Shown here piece after piece: positions 1 to 5,889 of a stretch of 59,323 nucleotides of DNA. Each line of letters opens with the position of its first letter. The first letter of the stretch is position 1. The stretch is from positions 1 to 59,323 of the forward strand of contig NZ_QNRV01000019.1 of the NCBI RefSeq assembly GCF_003315195.1. Direction: 5' to 3'. The notes under the pieces are model-generated. The model was given only the letters and a program-made list of their open reading frames with translations, searched no databases and had not been told where the DNA came from. This DNA is from Sutterella wadsworthensis. GTDB lineage: Bacteria > Pseudomonadota > Gammaproteobacteria > Burkholderiales > Burkholderiaceae_F. The position numbers and the translations under genes were made by a program.

Positions 1-44
1 AACCGGACACGGGCCATAGACCTTTAGAGCAGAAAAGAGATCTG

Positions 45-824
45 TCATTTGGTCCTCCATCGGTAGTCTTCCCAGTCGAACGCAAAGCACTGCCCGCCAT
101 CAGATAGACGACTGATGGCGGCATCTCCAAGAACGGTTCGAAGTGAAGCATCCTGAATATCCTTGCCGACGAGAGGCAGATTTGAGATTGCAATGGTCGG
201 TCGGCACTGCTTGTAGCGACCGTCGATGATTTCGAAAAGTCGGTCAGCTCCGTGGGAAGAAATGGGACTGCGACCTATCTCATCGATCACAAGCACATCC
301 AGATCAATGTATGCACGGATGAGTTTTGCAGCTTCGCCTTTCACACGTCCGGCATCATCTTTGCCGTAAGTCTCGTAAATCTCAGAGAGCAACAGGCTAC
401 AGTCGACGATCTTTGCGACGAAGCCTTTGCGGAGTGCGCCCATGACAATTGCTGTGCCTAGATGTGTTTTGCCAGTGCCAGTCTTACCGACAAAAATGAG
501 CGACTTTCCGCGTTTAACACTTGTCTCAATGTCTTCCCCCCAGGCTAGAACTGCGCTCTTGACCTCTTCCATCTTGGCGTTGAAGGTCTGCCAGGAAGTC
601 ACAGTTATGCCTTGGAAGCGCGGAGAAATTTCAAGTGAAAAGTGCTGCGCGAGAAATCTTTGCCGAGAGCACTCTGGACAAGACGAAAAATGAAACGTGC
701 AGGAGTCGTCGACCCAATACGAACGATACCTACCATGCCGCGAGCACTCATCCCACCGCACCTCGAACCGTGAGTCCGTAGTTGTAATCGATTTCTGCTG
801 TGTTTCTTGCGCCGAAGCCCGCAT
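45..824 (-). CDS. DnaC/IstB-like phage helicase loader ATPase
   Basis: AAA+ ATPase of the DnaC/IstB type, expected to load the replicative helicase at the phage origin. With the ATG at 824 the protein has about 259 residues. An N-terminal zinc-binding pattern (Cys27, His30, Cys49, Cys52) precedes a Walker A motif GKTGTGKT at about 113-120 and a Walker B VLVIDEIG. The frame is open to a TTG at 932, but an AAGG lies just upstream of the ATG at 824, which also gives the smallest overlap with the upstream initiator gene. ATGs at 845 and 863 are possible. Overlapping initiator and loader genes are typical of lambdoid O/P-like modules. The function is secure; the start is not. Confidence 0.85.
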   Translation of the reverse strand: MRASAQETQQKSITTTDSRFEVRWDECSRHGRYRSYWVDDSCTFHFSSCPECSRQRFLAQHFSLEISPRFQGITVTSWQTFNAKMEEVKSAVLAWGEDIETSVKRGKSLIFVGKTGTGKTHLGTAIVMGALRKGFVAKIVDCSLLLSEIYETYGKDDAGRVKGEAAKLIRAYIDLDVLVIDEIGRSPISSHGADRLFEIIDGRYKQCRPTIAISNLPLVGKDIQDASLRTVLGDAAISRLSDGGQCFAFDWEDYRWRTK

Positions 825-1722
825 AGCCTTGATGCGGCCGACCATTTGTGAAAGTGCTTGCATTTTTTCTGTACCAATCAGCCTTAAAGCCTTGATATCC
901 GTTAGCGACTGAGAAAGAAACAGCTTCTTCAAAAGAGATGCCGGCCTTTTGAGCTTCTGCTCGGAATGTGTTGATGGTTGTGGTGTTGAGGGGAGCTCGC
1001 TTTGCTTTCCGGAGCGCTAGCCAGTCCTGCCAAAGTTGCTCGGGAAGATCGTTAGGTCTCTCAACTGCTACAACCGAAGTGCGAGCCTTTCGTTGCTTCT
1101 GTTTTTTCTCAGGAGGACTTTCAGGAGCTACTTCGATTTCGGATGCAACTCGTATTGCTTCGTCAAAGAGGCCATCATCGAACGGAGGTTCTTCGCATGT
1201 GTGTGCGCTACTACTGGTTCTCTTCTGTTTAACTTCTGTTTCTTTCTGTTTATCGACCCCACGGTGGGGGCTACCCCTTTCCACGGTGGGGGCTACCCCT
1301 TGTCCACGGTGGGGGCTACCCCTTTCCACGGTGGGGGTTACCTCCGCTATGGGGGTTACCTCCGCCGTGGGGTCAACCCCATAGCGATGGGTAGCGTCTG
1401 TTTTGGGAGCTACCCCCGCCAGACCAGGAAAGCTATATTCGTTGTGCCACCCGCCTTCAATACCCTTAGCGGTTTGCTTCCTGTGCGGCACGCGCTCTGA
1501 GTTAATGAAACCCAGTTCACGTAAGCGCGCGAGTGCTCGATCCACGCGTTTTACAGTGCATGGGTCATCTTCAGATGAGAAGTACTCAGCAATCGTTTCG
1601 CGTGAAGGAAAGCACTTTCCGTCGGCTTCGTTCATGCAGTCAGCCAAATAGGCAAGGACAGCCTGAGCGAAACCGCCGGCACGGAGATTCTTTTTCACGT
1701 AATTGAGGGCAAGCATGCTCAC
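748..1722 (-). CDS. Winged-helix phage replication initiator (O-like) with internal iterons
   Basis: Likely origin-binding initiator protein of 324 residues. The first 100 or so residues look like a winged helix (SRETIAEYF near residues 40-48, followed by a recognition-like helix RVDRALARLRELGF). The middle (about 114-156) is a low-complexity repeat encoded by the DNA repeats at 1257-1381. The C-terminal part is charged and probably contacts the DnaC-like loader encoded directly downstream. A GTG start at 1722 has AAAGGG seven bases upstream; an ATG two codons later is the alternative. Family assignment rests on layout (HTH protein, repeats inside the gene, DnaC next) rather than a named match. 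Confidence 0.75.
   Translation of the reverse strand: MSMLALNYVKKNLRAGGFAQAVLAYLADCMNEADGKCFPSRETIAEYFSSEDDPCTVKRVDRALARLRELGFINSERVPHRKQTAKGIEGGWHNEYSFPGLAGVAPKTDATHRYGVDPTAEVTPIAEVTPTVERGSPHRGQGVAPTVERGSPHRGVDKQKETEVKQKRTSSSAHTCEEPPFDDGLFDEAIRVASEIEVAPESPPEKKQKQRKARTSVVAVERPNDLPEQLWQDWLALRKAKRAPLNTTTINTFRAEAQKAGISFEEAVSFSVANGYQGFKADWYRKNASTFTNGRPHQGYAGFGARNTAEIDYNYGLTVRGAVG
1257..1381. repeat. Iteron-like tandem repeats, candidate phage replication origin
   Basis: Four good copies of CCACGGTGGGGGYTACC start at 1259, 1281, 1304 and 1326 (spacing 22, 23, 22), followed by two degenerate copies up to 1381. Spacing is close to two DNA turns and not a multiple of three, so successive copies are read in alternating frames by the host gene, giving alternating APTVERGSP and SPHRG peptides. 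This is the lambda O arrangement, with the origin inside the initiator gene. Confidence 0.7.
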
Positions 1723-1733
1723 GTCCAGTCCCT

Positions 1734-1964
1734 TTATTTGACTTCAGCTATGAGCGCCTGTGCTTGTTCTAGAAGTTTCTGATTCTTCAACCTCTCTCGC
1801 AGGAACTGCAGGCGTGCATGGGGAATGCCGTATCGGCGCCACTGACTAACCGCTGCGGACGAAACTTCGCAAATGCGACTGACAGCACCCGTGCCTCCCA
1901 TCTGGTCGATATACAGACACGACTGCTCAGGTGAAGCCCTCTTAATTTCTCTTAAAGTGTTCAT
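1734..1964 (-). CDS. Cro/YdaS-like HTH regulator
   Basis: Small DNA-binding protein of about 76 residues, divergent from the CI-like repressor and first gene of the leftward replication operon, so it is placed like lambda Cro. The helix-turn-helix is GAVSRICEVSSAAVSQWRR, close to YdaS/Cro antirepressor sequences. The frame extends to a TTG at 1979, but the ATG at 1964 is the natural start. No strong SD is visible. The TAAG-N4-CTTA sites just upstream are its probable operators, shared with the repressor. Confidence 0.8.
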   Translation of the reverse strand: MNTLREIKRASPEQSCLYIDQMGGTGAVSRICEVSSAAVSQWRRYGIPHARLQFLRERLKNQKLLEQAQALIAEVK

Positions 1965-1985
1965 GCTTAAAAATGGCAATTTTGC

Positions 1986-2067
1986 TAAGTCATTTTAAGC
2001 AATATACTAAGCTATCTTAATTGTTGCGTCAAATTAATCCGGAGGCATAAAGATGTAAGCTCACTTA
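1986..2067. promoter_or_regulatory. Divergent cro/cI control region with TAAG-N4-CTTA operators
   Basis: Three sites fit the palindrome TAAG-N4-CTTA: 1986-1997 (one mismatch), 2008-2019 (perfect) and 2056-2067 (perfect). The first two are 22 bp apart, on the same helix face. They lie between the divergent Cro-like and CI-like genes, as in a lambda OR. The same palindrome recurs at 3603-3614 and 3681-3692. Confidence 0.6.
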
Positions 2068-2084
2068 ACAGGAGTAAGCAATAA

Positions 2085-2783
2085 ATGGCACCAGTAGACA
2101 GCACACTTTCAGCTCGTCTTGCATCGCTTTTCGATAAAAGCACAGGCAAGACTCAAGCAGCCCTTGCCCGCTACTGCGGGGTATCCACATCTGCCGTTAA
2201 TCAATGGACGAAATCCGGCAAGATCTTTGACAGCAATCTGCGTAAAGTCGCAGAGTTTTTTGGCGTCTCTCAACGTTGGCTTCAAACCGGTGAGGGAGAG
2301 AAGACTGCACAAGTTCTGTCATACGGCGTTGGCGATAAAATTCCTGACGGATTCGTCGCAATTCCCGAATACAGACTTGAATTTTCAGCGGGTTCCGGCA
2401 GTGAGCCCACCTGGGAATTGATACACGACAGTGAAGATTGCTGGTACCGGGAGTCGTTCTTCCAGAAGAGGCATCTGCTACCGAGTCAATGCAAAAGAGC
2501 GAAAGTCTGCGGAAATTCGATGGAACCGGAGCTTCAAAATGGAGACACCATCCTCTTTGAAAGCTTCACCGAGACTCGGCCCGGTTGCGTTCATATCTCT
2601 GACGGTGGAATTTATGTACTCACCATTGACGGGGAGTACCGCATCAAGTACCTTTCCAAGATTAAAAACGGATTACTCGTCTCATCTGAGAACTCCGCTT
2701 ACCGCCCTGAAGAATATGTGGGTGATGAGTGCGACCGACTTAAGATTCTAGGCCGCGTACTGGAGGTTAATCGAAGTCTTTGA
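2085..2783 (+). CDS. CI-like prophage repressor (XRE HTH + S24 peptidase)
   Basis: Lysogeny repressor of 232 residues. The N-terminal helix-turn-helix is KTQAALARYCGVSTSAVNQW (about 22-41). The C-terminal half is a LexA/CI-type S24 autoprotease with nucleophile Ser145 in CGNSMEPE and general-base Lys188 in YRIKYL. A probable self-cleavage bond is Ala102-Gly103 in EFSAGSG. It should hold the early promoters off and be cleaved after RecA activation. AGGAG lies about ten bases before the ATG. Divergent from the Cro-like gene and followed by a strong terminator, so probably monocistronic. Confidence 0.92.
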   Translation: MAPVDSTLSARLASLFDKSTGKTQAALARYCGVSTSAVNQWTKSGKIFDSNLRKVAEFFGVSQRWLQTGEGEKTAQVLSYGVGDKIPDGFVAIPEYRLEFSAGSGSEPTWELIHDSEDCWYRESFFQKRHLLPSQCKRAKVCGNSMEPELQNGDTILFESFTETRPGCVHISDGGIYVLTIDGEYRIKYLSKIKNGLLVSSENSAYRPEEYVGDECDRLKILGRVLEVNRSL

Positions 2784-2788
2784 GAGTT

Positions 2789-2819
2789 ATACAGCCCGCG
2801 TTCGGCGGGCTGTATAGAG
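2789..2819 (+). terminator. Terminator after the repressor gene
   Basis: Perfect 11-bp stem ATACAGCCCGC/GCGGGCTGTAT with a 5-nt loop (2789-2815), followed shortly by a short T run. Separates the repressor from the toxin-antitoxin pair. Confidence 0.75.
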
Positions 2820-2877
2820 CTTTTCAGATTGACAGTCGACAAAATCCACCTGACAATTAGATCAATAATAAAGATCA

Positions 2878-3234
2878 ATGCCTAAACCCATCCTAACTCC
2901 AAAGACGTTGAGCGCTCTGTCACAGGGCAATTTCTACAAAATCATTACGACAGAGGAGTATTCCACTTGGAAGGCCGGGCTACGCGACGCTGTAGCACTA
3001 CGCGCAATTCGCGCCAGGGAAACCCGCATCGCAGCAGGTCTTTGGGGAGATGTAAAGCGCATAGGTAAGATTTCAGAACTTCGTGTGGATGTCGGGCCTG
3101 GTTATAGAATCTACTTCACAATTCGCGGTACGGAAGTCATCCTCCTTCTACTCGGCGGGAACAAGCGAACCCAGCAAGCAGATATCGCTAAAGCTCAGAG
3201 TATGGCAGACATGGATATTGAGGAAGAGCAATGA
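2878..3234 (+). CDS. HigB/RelE-type addiction module toxin
   Basis: Toxin of 118 residues from the RelE/HigB superfamily (phage Gp49-like branch), expected to cleave ribosome-bound mRNA. Typical signatures are LWGDVKRIG, ELRVDVGPGYRIYF and LLLLGGNKRTQQADI, where the arginine/tyrosine-rich GPGYRIYF strand and the C-terminal lysine/arginine positions form the family's active site. It comes before its antitoxin, the higBA order, with overlapping stop and start codons (ATGA). It sits next to the repressor, where stability or exclusion genes of a lysogen are often found. Confidence 0.88.
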   Translation: MPKPILTPKTLSALSQGNFYKIITTEEYSTWKAGLRDAVALRAIRARETRIAAGLWGDVKRIGKISELRVDVGPGYRIYFTIRGTEVILLLLGGNKRTQQADIAKAQSMADMDIEEEQ

Positions 3235-3491
3235 CAAACACCATAAAAGTCAAACCGTATAATCCTGTCAACGAACTGCATTCAGACGATGAAATCATTG
3301 ATTTTCTAGTCGATTGCTATAAGGAAGACTCGGAAGGGCTTACTCTCGCTCGCGGGATGGCCTTCGCGATGGACTCCATTGGAGAACCCAAGACCGCCTT
3401 ACTCATGATCTACGTGGGAATGCGGCTTGGCCGAGAGACAGCCGCACAAGACAAACGCATCAACTTCTCACGTTCTGCTCCCGCTATTTGA
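3231..3491 (+). CDS. Antitoxin of the HigBA-like pair
   Basis: Partner of the upstream toxin, 86 residues, with its ATG overlapping the toxin stop (ATGA), which implies translational coupling. The N-terminus VKPYNPVNELHSDDEIIDFL resembles putative addiction-module antidote proteins (a 'D-x-A-E-Y-L-x-S-x-E' type start). The HTH part is less clear than usual (LTLARGMAFAMDSIGEPKTA), so DNA binding is inferred from the family. The tail RINFSRSAPAI is unusual. Confidence 0.72.
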   Translation: MTNTIKVKPYNPVNELHSDDEIIDFLVDCYKEDSEGLTLARGMAFAMDSIGEPKTALLMIYVGMRLGRETAAQDKRINFSRSAPAI

Positions 3492-3500
3492 CCTTTCGCG

Positions 3501-3524
3501 TTTCAGTGCTATAGCTCCATAGCA
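3501..3524 (+). repeat. Repeated boundary motif TTTCAGTGCTATAGCTC, copy 1
   Basis: TTTCAGTGCTATAGCTC at 3501-3517 recurs exactly, in reverse orientation, just after the minus-strand secreted-protein gene (ending near 11022), and in diverged form at 11399. Here it directly follows the toxin-antitoxin pair. Its role is unknown; it may mark the edges of accessory cassettes. Confidence 0.5.
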
Positions 3525-3557
3525 TTAATTACTGATCCTGCCCGATTTTTCCTTAAC

Positions 3558-3588
3558 AAGCCCCGACGCTCCGCGCTGGGGCTTTTTC
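3558..3588 (+). terminator. Terminator after the toxin-antitoxin pair
   Basis: AAGCCCC/GGGGCTT stem (3558-3564 with 3578-3584) followed by a T run. Ends the toxin-antitoxin transcript ahead of the operator-rich region. Confidence 0.8.
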
Positions 3589-3602
3589 GTTGTCTTATGA
3601 AT

Positions 3603-3706
3603 TAAGTTAACTTAACAGTTGATTGATGAAAATCAAGTGTTGCGTACTAAGCTAGGATGTATTTAACTTGCCTTTTTCGCTAAGCATGCTTAATATTTGA
3701 ATTAAG
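3603..3706 (+). promoter_or_regulatory. Second repressor-operator cluster upstream of the small-gene region
   Basis: Contains TAAGTTAACTTA (3603-3614, inside the 14-bp palindrome 3602-3615), TAAGCATGCTTA (3681-3692) and CTTAAT/ATTAAG (3689-3706). The first two match the TAAG-N4-CTTA sites of the cro/cI region, so the repressor or Cro probably also controls this rightward region. A promoter must lie here, but I cannot fix its -35/-10 boxes. Confidence 0.55.
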
Positions 3707-3892
3707 CAATCGGCAAGCTCGATTGCCTTTCCTCCGCATAGCGGGGCACGCGACGGCGACTAACCGGAGCGGCAGACGGAAGGCCGTAAGAAGACGCGGA
3801 GCCAGTACCTCCGCGCCGAGCGCACAAAAGCGCAAAGGCTTAAGGATGCAGTGTCGACCGAGCGGTCTGAAGATCTACGGATCCTCACCCGC

Positions 3893-3949
3893 CCGGCCGA
3901 AAAGGCCAACCGTTGCGCCTTCCCACGAGGGCGCAACCATGGGTCTTTT
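3893..3949 (+). ncRNA. AAAAGGCC-hairpin-GGTCTTTT structured leader, copy A
   Basis: Outer helix AAAAGGCC (3900-3907) with GGTCTTTT (3942-3949) encloses a perfect 8-bp hairpin GTTGCGCC/GGCGCAAC (3912-3919 with 3930-3937). The SD AGGAG follows directly. Copies B and C keep the outer helix and the position of the inner hairpin, but the hairpin sequence is different. An alternative hairpin, GGCC-GAAAA-GGCC (3895-3907), competes with the outer helix in this copy. Confidence 0.6.
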
Positions 3950-3961
3950 CAGGAGAACAAA

Positions 3962-4159
3962 ATGAACGAATCTCAATTAGAACGCGAAATTCGGTTTGGC
4001 AAACAAGCCCGTAACGTCTATCGCCTTGCAGAGCACATCACCCAGATTATCGAAGACGTTCGGGACGGAGAGGCGATACCGGAAGATGTCACAAAACTGG
4101 ACGACCTCATGAACCGCCTGGCCCATGAGGTAGACCTGGTCAAAGTCGAGATTACTTGA
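3962..4159 (+). CDS. Small helical hypothetical phage protein
   Basis: Protein of 65 residues, predicted all-helical and acidic, without a recognised domain. The start is set by AGGAG seven bases upstream of ATG 3962, just after structured leader A. Its second half (EAIPEDVTKLDDLMNRL) resembles ALPKDIEEARRCLDRF in the gene at 5544, so the two are probably distant paralogues. The 3' end overlaps the convergent minus-strand gene by 8 bp. Function unknown. Confidence 0.65.
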   Translation: MNESQLEREIRFGKQARNVYRLAEHITQIIEDVRDGEAIPEDVTKLDDLMNRLAHEVDLVKVEIT

Positions 4160-4319
4160 TGTTTTTCAAGCTCGAGTCGATGCGGGTGAGATATTTCGCC
4201 AGGTTCTGACGATCAAGTTCGTGTTGTTCCGCAATGGTTCTCGTCAACTCTCGAATGGCTACTTCAACGTCTGAAAGCCGCTGATCAACAGTTTTCTCTT
4301 CTTTTTTCACTTCAGTCAT
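4152..4319 (-). CDS. Small coiled-coil hypothetical protein (copy 1)
   Basis: 55 residues beginning MTEVKKEEKTVDQRLSDVE, highly charged with heptad-like leucine/isoleucine spacing, so a short coiled coil is likely. A very strong SD (GGGAGGTG) precedes the ATG. It resembles the 55-residue minus-strand protein at 5719-5886 (MAEEKTLEERLAALEKKVE), and both are convergent with a small plus-strand gene. Function unknown; it may be an assembly or regulatory peptide. Confidence 0.6.
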   Translation of the reverse strand: MTEVKKEEKTVDQRLSDVEVAIRELTRTIAEQHELDRQNLAKYLTRIDSSLKNIK

Positions 4320-4393
4320 TGGTCACCTCCCGGTATAGGTTATTGAAAACGTCGTCGGTTCCGACTTTCCAATGATCGCACCGAGAGGTGACC
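4320..4393 (-). promoter_or_regulatory. SD-occluding leader of the minus-strand coiled-coil gene
   Basis: On the minus strand GGTCACCTC (4385-4393) pairs perfectly over 9 bp with GAGGTGACC (4321-4329), which contains the SD. An inner hairpin GTCGG-AA-CCGAC sits in the loop. Folding would close the ribosome binding site. Confidence 0.6.
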
Positions 4394-4432
4394 GCCGTCT
4401 AATCGATTGAACAGGCCTTTTAAGGTGGTGAT

Positions 4433-4780
4433 ATGACAAAAACTGCACGCAGCACACTCACAAATGCACTCTCTCTCGTGCAGCATGAACTGAGCAACAG
4501 CAAAATCGAGCTCGCACGGAAGGAGCTCATGGAATGCAGAGATACGATTGAATATGCGATCTGGAGCTTAGACAACGCTCACGCTCACGAAGCCGGAGAC
4601 GTCAATAAAGCGGTTTTTCGAATTTGGCCAGAGTTTTTTCTTGTGGCAGGTGCGGGGGAACGACGTAAGTTCCTTCGACAATTCGGACATTGGCAATTAA
4701 ATGAATCTCAAAATACTTTGGGACCCCAAGACAGCCAGAATTACTCCCTCCATCGCTCTGATAACCCATCAGCTTGTTGA
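4433..4780 (+). CDS. Hypothetical protein, 3' half antisense to a WYL-like gene
   Basis: An open frame of 115 residues with SD-like AAGGTGG before the ATG. The first 60 residues look like a genuine helical protein (LSLVQHELSNSKIELARKEL), while the rest is read through the antisense of the minus-strand WYL-like gene (4602-4886) and is compositionally odd. Either the genes truly overlap by about 180 bp, or recombination removed the original 3' end and the frame runs on into the neighbour. Function unknown. Confidence 0.42.
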   Translation: MTKTARSTLTNALSLVQHELSNSKIELARKELMECRDTIEYAIWSLDNAHAHEAGDVNKAVFRIWPEFFLVAGAGERRKFLRQFGHWQLNESQNTLGPQDSQNYSLHRSDNPSAC

Positions 4781-4886
4781 GCCCGAGGATATATGGGGAA
4801 ACGATTCGAATATGCCCCTTGTAATCAAAGGAAACAACCTTTCTCAACAAAAGAGCACTCTTTAGAGTCTCATACACCTCATTCAT
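4602..4886 (-). CDS. Stand-alone WYL-like domain protein (copy 1)
   Basis: 94 residues from ATG 4886, which follows CCAAGGAGAG. Contains the short WYL-like beta-barrel pattern (RKVVSFDYKGHIRIVSPYILGL ... MGYQSDGGSNSG). It lacks the HTH seen in full WYL regulators, so it is probably a ligand- or nucleic-acid-sensing module. A clear paralogue lies at 5106-5399. The C-terminal tail after VEGTYVVPP is divergent. WYL domains are known as sensors in phage and defence regulators; the ligand here is unknown. Confidence 0.68.
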   Translation of the reverse strand: MNEVYETLKSALLLRKVVSFDYKGHIRIVSPYILGLNKLMGYQSDGGSNSGCLGVPKYFEIHLIANVRIVEGTYVVPPHLPQEKTLAKFEKPLY

Positions 4887-4891
4887 TTTCT

Positions 4892-4960
4892 CTCCTTGGG
4901 TAGTTGACAAAGCGTCGAAACGTGACGAGCCTCGACGACTCAATCATCTCACCCGAGGAG
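4892..4960 (-). promoter_or_regulatory. SD-occluding leader of WYL-like gene copy 1
   Basis: On the minus strand CTCCTCGGG (4952-4960) can pair 8 of 9 with CCCAAGGAG (4892-4900), which holds the SD. An inner hairpin CGTCGA/TCGACG lies in the loop. The same architecture recurs upstream of the paralogue at 5399. Confidence 0.5.
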
Positions 4961-4962
4961 GG

Positions 4963-5012
4963 AAAAGGCCAATTACTGCGTCTGTCTTCCCTGGCGCAGT
5001 AGTGAGTCTTTT
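4963..5012 (+). ncRNA. AAAAGGCC-hairpin structured leader, copy B
   Basis: AAAAGGCC (4963-4970) pairs with GTCTTTT (5006-5012). The inner hairpin ATTACTGCG/CGCAGTAGT (4972-4980 with 4995-5003) has one G-U pair. Its sequence is unrelated to copy A, but it sits in the same place. AAGAGG and the ATG at 5027 follow. Immediately upstream is a 20-base block shared with copy C (TCACCCGAGGAGGGAAAAGG). Confidence 0.58.
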
Positions 5013-5026
5013 AAGAGGACTATTTA

Positions 5027-5356
5027 ATGATTCAACACGACAGTGACTGCGCGATACACAACGAACCTGCCGATAAGGCAGGTTCTTGCAACTGTGGGTT
5101 CAACGCTAGACGTGAAGGCCGATGGCTGACATTCCTTTATCAGCGGGGTTGTACCCATCTCGCACACCTGAGAACGTCGTTGGGGTCATGGTTATTCCAA
5201 CAATTTTGTCGAGCGAGAACAAATGCCATCCAGGCACTCTGCCTGATTGGCTTCCGCCTCCTGTTTGGAAACCACGCAATGCAGGACGCCCTGCCGTGGT
5301 GGTACCAATCAAGAAAGGCTCGACAATTCGAGGAAGACCATCGTAATGGAAAGTAA
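5027..5356 (+). CDS. Small CxCG-type phage protein, 3' part antisense to a WYL-like gene
   Basis: Open frame of 109 residues. The start MIQHDSDCAIHNEPADKAGS followed by CNCG looks authentic: short phage proteins with a DCxxHN...CxCG pattern are common and may bind a metal. After about residue 35 the frame runs antisense to the WYL-like gene at 5106-5399 and looks like a shadow sequence. The true gene may be truncated or fused by recombination, exactly as for the 4433 gene. SD is AAGAGG. Function unknown. Confidence 0.42.
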   Translation: MIQHDSDCAIHNEPADKAGSCNCGFNARREGRWLTFLYQRGCTHLAHLRTSLGSWLFQQFCRARTNAIQALCLIGFRLLFGNHAMQDALPWWYQSRKARQFEEDHRNGK

Positions 5357-5399
5357 CGACACGTCTTGACCTGATTGCATCTTCAAGAACTGAAACCAT
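5106..5399 (-). CDS. Stand-alone WYL-like domain protein (copy 2)
   Basis: 97 residues with a good WYL-like core: RRVVTFHYDGLPRIVEPF, ALRGFQTGGGSQSG, WHLFSLDKI and a C-terminal GYNPADKGM. No HTH is present. The start follows CCAAGGAGAG. It is a paralogue of 4602-4886, shares its leader design, and is better conserved. Nearly all of the convergent plus-strand frame at 5027 is antisense to it, so expression of the two may interfere. Confidence 0.78.
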   Translation of the reverse strand: MVSVLEDAIRSRRVVTFHYDGLPRIVEPFLIGTTTAGRPALRGFQTGGGSQSGRVPGWHLFSLDKIVGITMTPTTFSGVRDGYNPADKGMSAIGLHV

Positions 5400-5406
5400 C
5401 TTTTCT

Positions 5407-5471
5407 CTCCTTGGGTTGAGTTCATCAATTGTCGAAAGGAGTCCGACAACTAGATGATCTCACCCGAGGAG
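5407..5471 (-). promoter_or_regulatory. SD-occluding leader of WYL-like gene copy 2
   Basis: Minus-strand CTCCTCGGG (5463-5471) pairs 8 of 9 with SD-bearing CCCAAGGAG (5407-5415); an inner hairpin TTGTCG/CGACAA lies between. The anti-SD is at the same time part of the block that starts plus-strand leader C, so one stretch serves both strands. Confidence 0.5.
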
Positions 5472-5473
5472 GG

Positions 5474-5522
5474 AAAAGGCCAACTACTGCACCTGCCTCA
5501 CGGGTTCAGTAGTGGGTCTTTT
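5474..5522 (+). ncRNA. AAAAGGCC-hairpin-GGTCTTTT structured leader, copy C
   Basis: AAAAGGCC (5474-5481) pairs with GGTCTTTT (5515-5522). Inner hairpin ACTACTG/CAGTAGT (5483-5489 with 5507-5513). CGGAG and the ATG at 5544 follow 15-20 bases later. The third example with a different inner stem. Confidence 0.6.
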
Positions 5523-5543
5523 CAACAAACAACGGAGAACGGG

Positions 5544-5774
5544 ATGGAATTTGATCGAAAGCTTATGGATGAATGGATTCAAATTTGGAGTGACATCAAC
5601 GCAATTGATGAAGTCGTCGCCCTGGCCGCGAAGCAACGCGCGCTCCCCAAAGACATTGAAGAAGCGCGACGCTGCTTGGACAGATTCAACCGATCAGCTC
5701 ATAACCTGATCGATCGCATTAGTGGATCCGTCCTGCCGCAGTGCGAACCGCAAAGTTCTTCGTGCGGTAATTGA
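5544..5774 (+). CDS. Small helical hypothetical phage protein
   Basis: 76 residues starting MEFDRKLMDEWIQIW. The ATG at 5544 is chosen for its CGGAG SD seven bases upstream; the frame is open further 5' only through the leader. Predicted helical, with ALPKDIEEARRCLDRF resembling the 3962 gene product. Its last 56 bp overlap the convergent coiled-coil gene. Function unknown. Confidence 0.62.
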   Translation: MEFDRKLMDEWIQIWSDINAIDEVVALAAKQRALPKDIEEARRCLDRFNRSAHNLIDRISGSVLPQCEPQSSSCGN

Positions 5775-5886
5775 TTTCCTGAGAAACCTCGGATTTAGTC
5801 GGTCGATCCTCAAGTTTTTTCTCAAGCTCTTCGACCTTTTTCTCGAGCGCCGCAAGGCGTTCTTCAAGAGTTTTCTCTTCAGCCAT
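5719..5886 (-). CDS. Small coiled-coil hypothetical protein (copy 2)
   Basis: 55 residues from ATG 5886 with SD GAGGAGG. The sequence KTLEERLAALEKKVEELEKK has perfect leucine/alanine heptads, a textbook short coiled coil, followed by a basic tail. Paralogue-like to 4152-4319 in length, start, charge and convergent position. Function unknown. Confidence 0.62.
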   Translation of the reverse strand: MAEEKTLEERLAALEKKVEELEKKLEDRPTKSEVSQEINYRTKNFAVRTAAGRIH

Positions 5887-5889
5887 TTT

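Noticed and set aside
1257-1381. Possible CRISPR array
   Set aside because: The repeats are nearly contiguous (period 22-23 bp) with no unique spacers of CRISPR length, and they lie inside a coding sequence.
968-1500. Plus-strand frames across the initiator gene
   Set aside because: They are shadows of the repeat-containing minus-strand gene; repetitive DNA keeps several frames open.
3723-3965. 80-codon plus-strand frame upstream of the 3962 gene
   Set aside because: Low-complexity Arg/Ala-rich translation, covers the operator and leader region, and has no SD; the region is better explained as regulatory sequence.
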